This document shows positions 63,401 through 64,000 of a stretch of DNA of 64,000 nucleotides, piece by piece. A model generated the notes under the pieces. That model made no database searches and had not been told where the DNA came from. It saw nothing but the letters and a program-made list of their open reading frames with translations. This DNA comes from Sapria himalayana (taxonomy: Eukaryota; Streptophyta; Magnoliopsida; Malpighiales; Rafflesiaceae). The translations under genes were made by a program, and so were the position numbers. Every line of letters begins with the position of its first letter. The first letter of the stretch is position 1. The DNA lies in NCBI GenBank assembly GCA_029783825.1, contig JAREIK010003000.1, positions 115,725 to 179,724 of the forward strand, written 5' to 3'.

Positions 63401-64000
63401 AAATATAGAAAGATATATAGAAAGACAAATAAATATACAAGCAAATAGATAGAAAAATTTATAGTAGATAGATAGACATACAAATAAATAGACAGATAGA
63501 TAGATATACAATTTGATAGATAGATTAATATACAAATTGATAGATAGATTAATATACAAATTGATAGATAGATAAATATACAAATTGATAGATAGATAAA
63601 TAGACAGATAAATAGACAGATAAATAGACATATATATATACAGATAGATAGAAAGATAGATTGACAGATAGATATACATATAGATAAACAAATTAATACA
63701 TTGATACATAGATAGATATATAGACATAAAATAGATAGATAAATAGACAGATACATAGATAAAAAGTTAGATAGATAAAGAGATGATAGCTAGATAGACA
63801 AATAGATAGATAGATAGATAGACAGAATACATATGCAGCTAGATAAATAGAAAGATAGATTGGTGACAGACGATATATAGACAGAAAACAAACAATTAGA
63901 AAGACTAATATAAATATAGATTGAAAATAGATATACATATAGATAGATAGATAGATTGATCAATAAATAGACAGATAGATATATTGGTTTGATAATTAGA
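55424..64000. repeat. Degenerate (GATA)n array, block D, continues beyond the window
   Basis: Same GATA/GACA/GATT repeat as the other blocks, with many (TA)n tracts (for example 56526-56578 and 57385-57424), a (CA)n tract at about 59000-59016, TTTA runs at about 59110 and 62195, GGTA repeats near 57595-57612 and a 24-bp repeat at about 63536-63600. A motif close to AGCTTGATAGACATATTGAT recurs at about 55965, 59881, 60731 and 61088, showing higher-order copies. Nothing but repeat-derived open frames is seen. It reaches the right edge of the window. Confidence 0.95.
56526..56578. repeat. (TA)n microsatellite
   Basis: Uninterrupted AT dinucleotides within the GATA array. Confidence 0.9.

Overview
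This is nuclear DNA of a flowering plant, and almost all of it is repeat. The evidence is a plant-type LINE (DUF4283 plus CCHC knuckle, endonuclease, RT, RNase H), CACTA (En/Spm) transposons, and fragments of two plant-only gene families (BBR/BPC and SMXL). The species cannot be read from the window. I see no intact host gene: every protein-coding sequence is a transposon gene or a broken gene copy, and the in-frame stops I could examine mostly look like C-to-T or G-to-A changes.

Layout. 1-1615 is AT-rich flank. 1616-10517 is a CACTA element (CACTA-1) with a decayed TNP2 transposase and a decayed TNP1-like gene, both on +. 10518-21375 is a degenerate GATA tetranucleotide array that starts on the base after CACTA-1 ends. 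21376-35219 is a second, 13.8 kb CACTA element (CACTA-2). 35220-44107 is GATA array again. 44108-50751 is a full-length LINE with a 16-bp target-site duplication in that array. 50752-51912 is array, 51913-55423 a 5'-truncated LINE of a related lineage, and 55424-64000 array. The GATA arrays total about 29.5 kb, close to half the window. They probably once formed a continuous block later split by CACTA-2 and the two LINEs.

CACTA-2 is the most interesting part, because it is a collector of foreign genes. On its minus strand it carries: an SmF (snRNP core protein) gene fragment with introns; inside one SmF exon, an inverted-repeat element resembling a Pack-MULE; inside that, an SMXL (ClpB-like, strigolactone/karrikin-type regulator) fragment; then a BASIC PENTACYSTEINE (GAGA-binding factor) pseudogene; then the element's own TNP1-like gene, with an expanded heptad repeat. 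On its plus strand it carries about 2.4 kb of a phage-type RNA polymerase of the plant mitochondrial linear-plasmid kind, where the TNP2 transposase would be expected. Retained introns show that SmF was captured as genomic DNA. The SMXL copy also seems to keep introns, and BPC keeps a likely 5'-UTR intron acceptor.

The minus-strand open frames that run through the GATA blocks (Ser-Ile-Tyr-Leu repeats) are products of the tetranucleotide sequence and are not annotated as genes.
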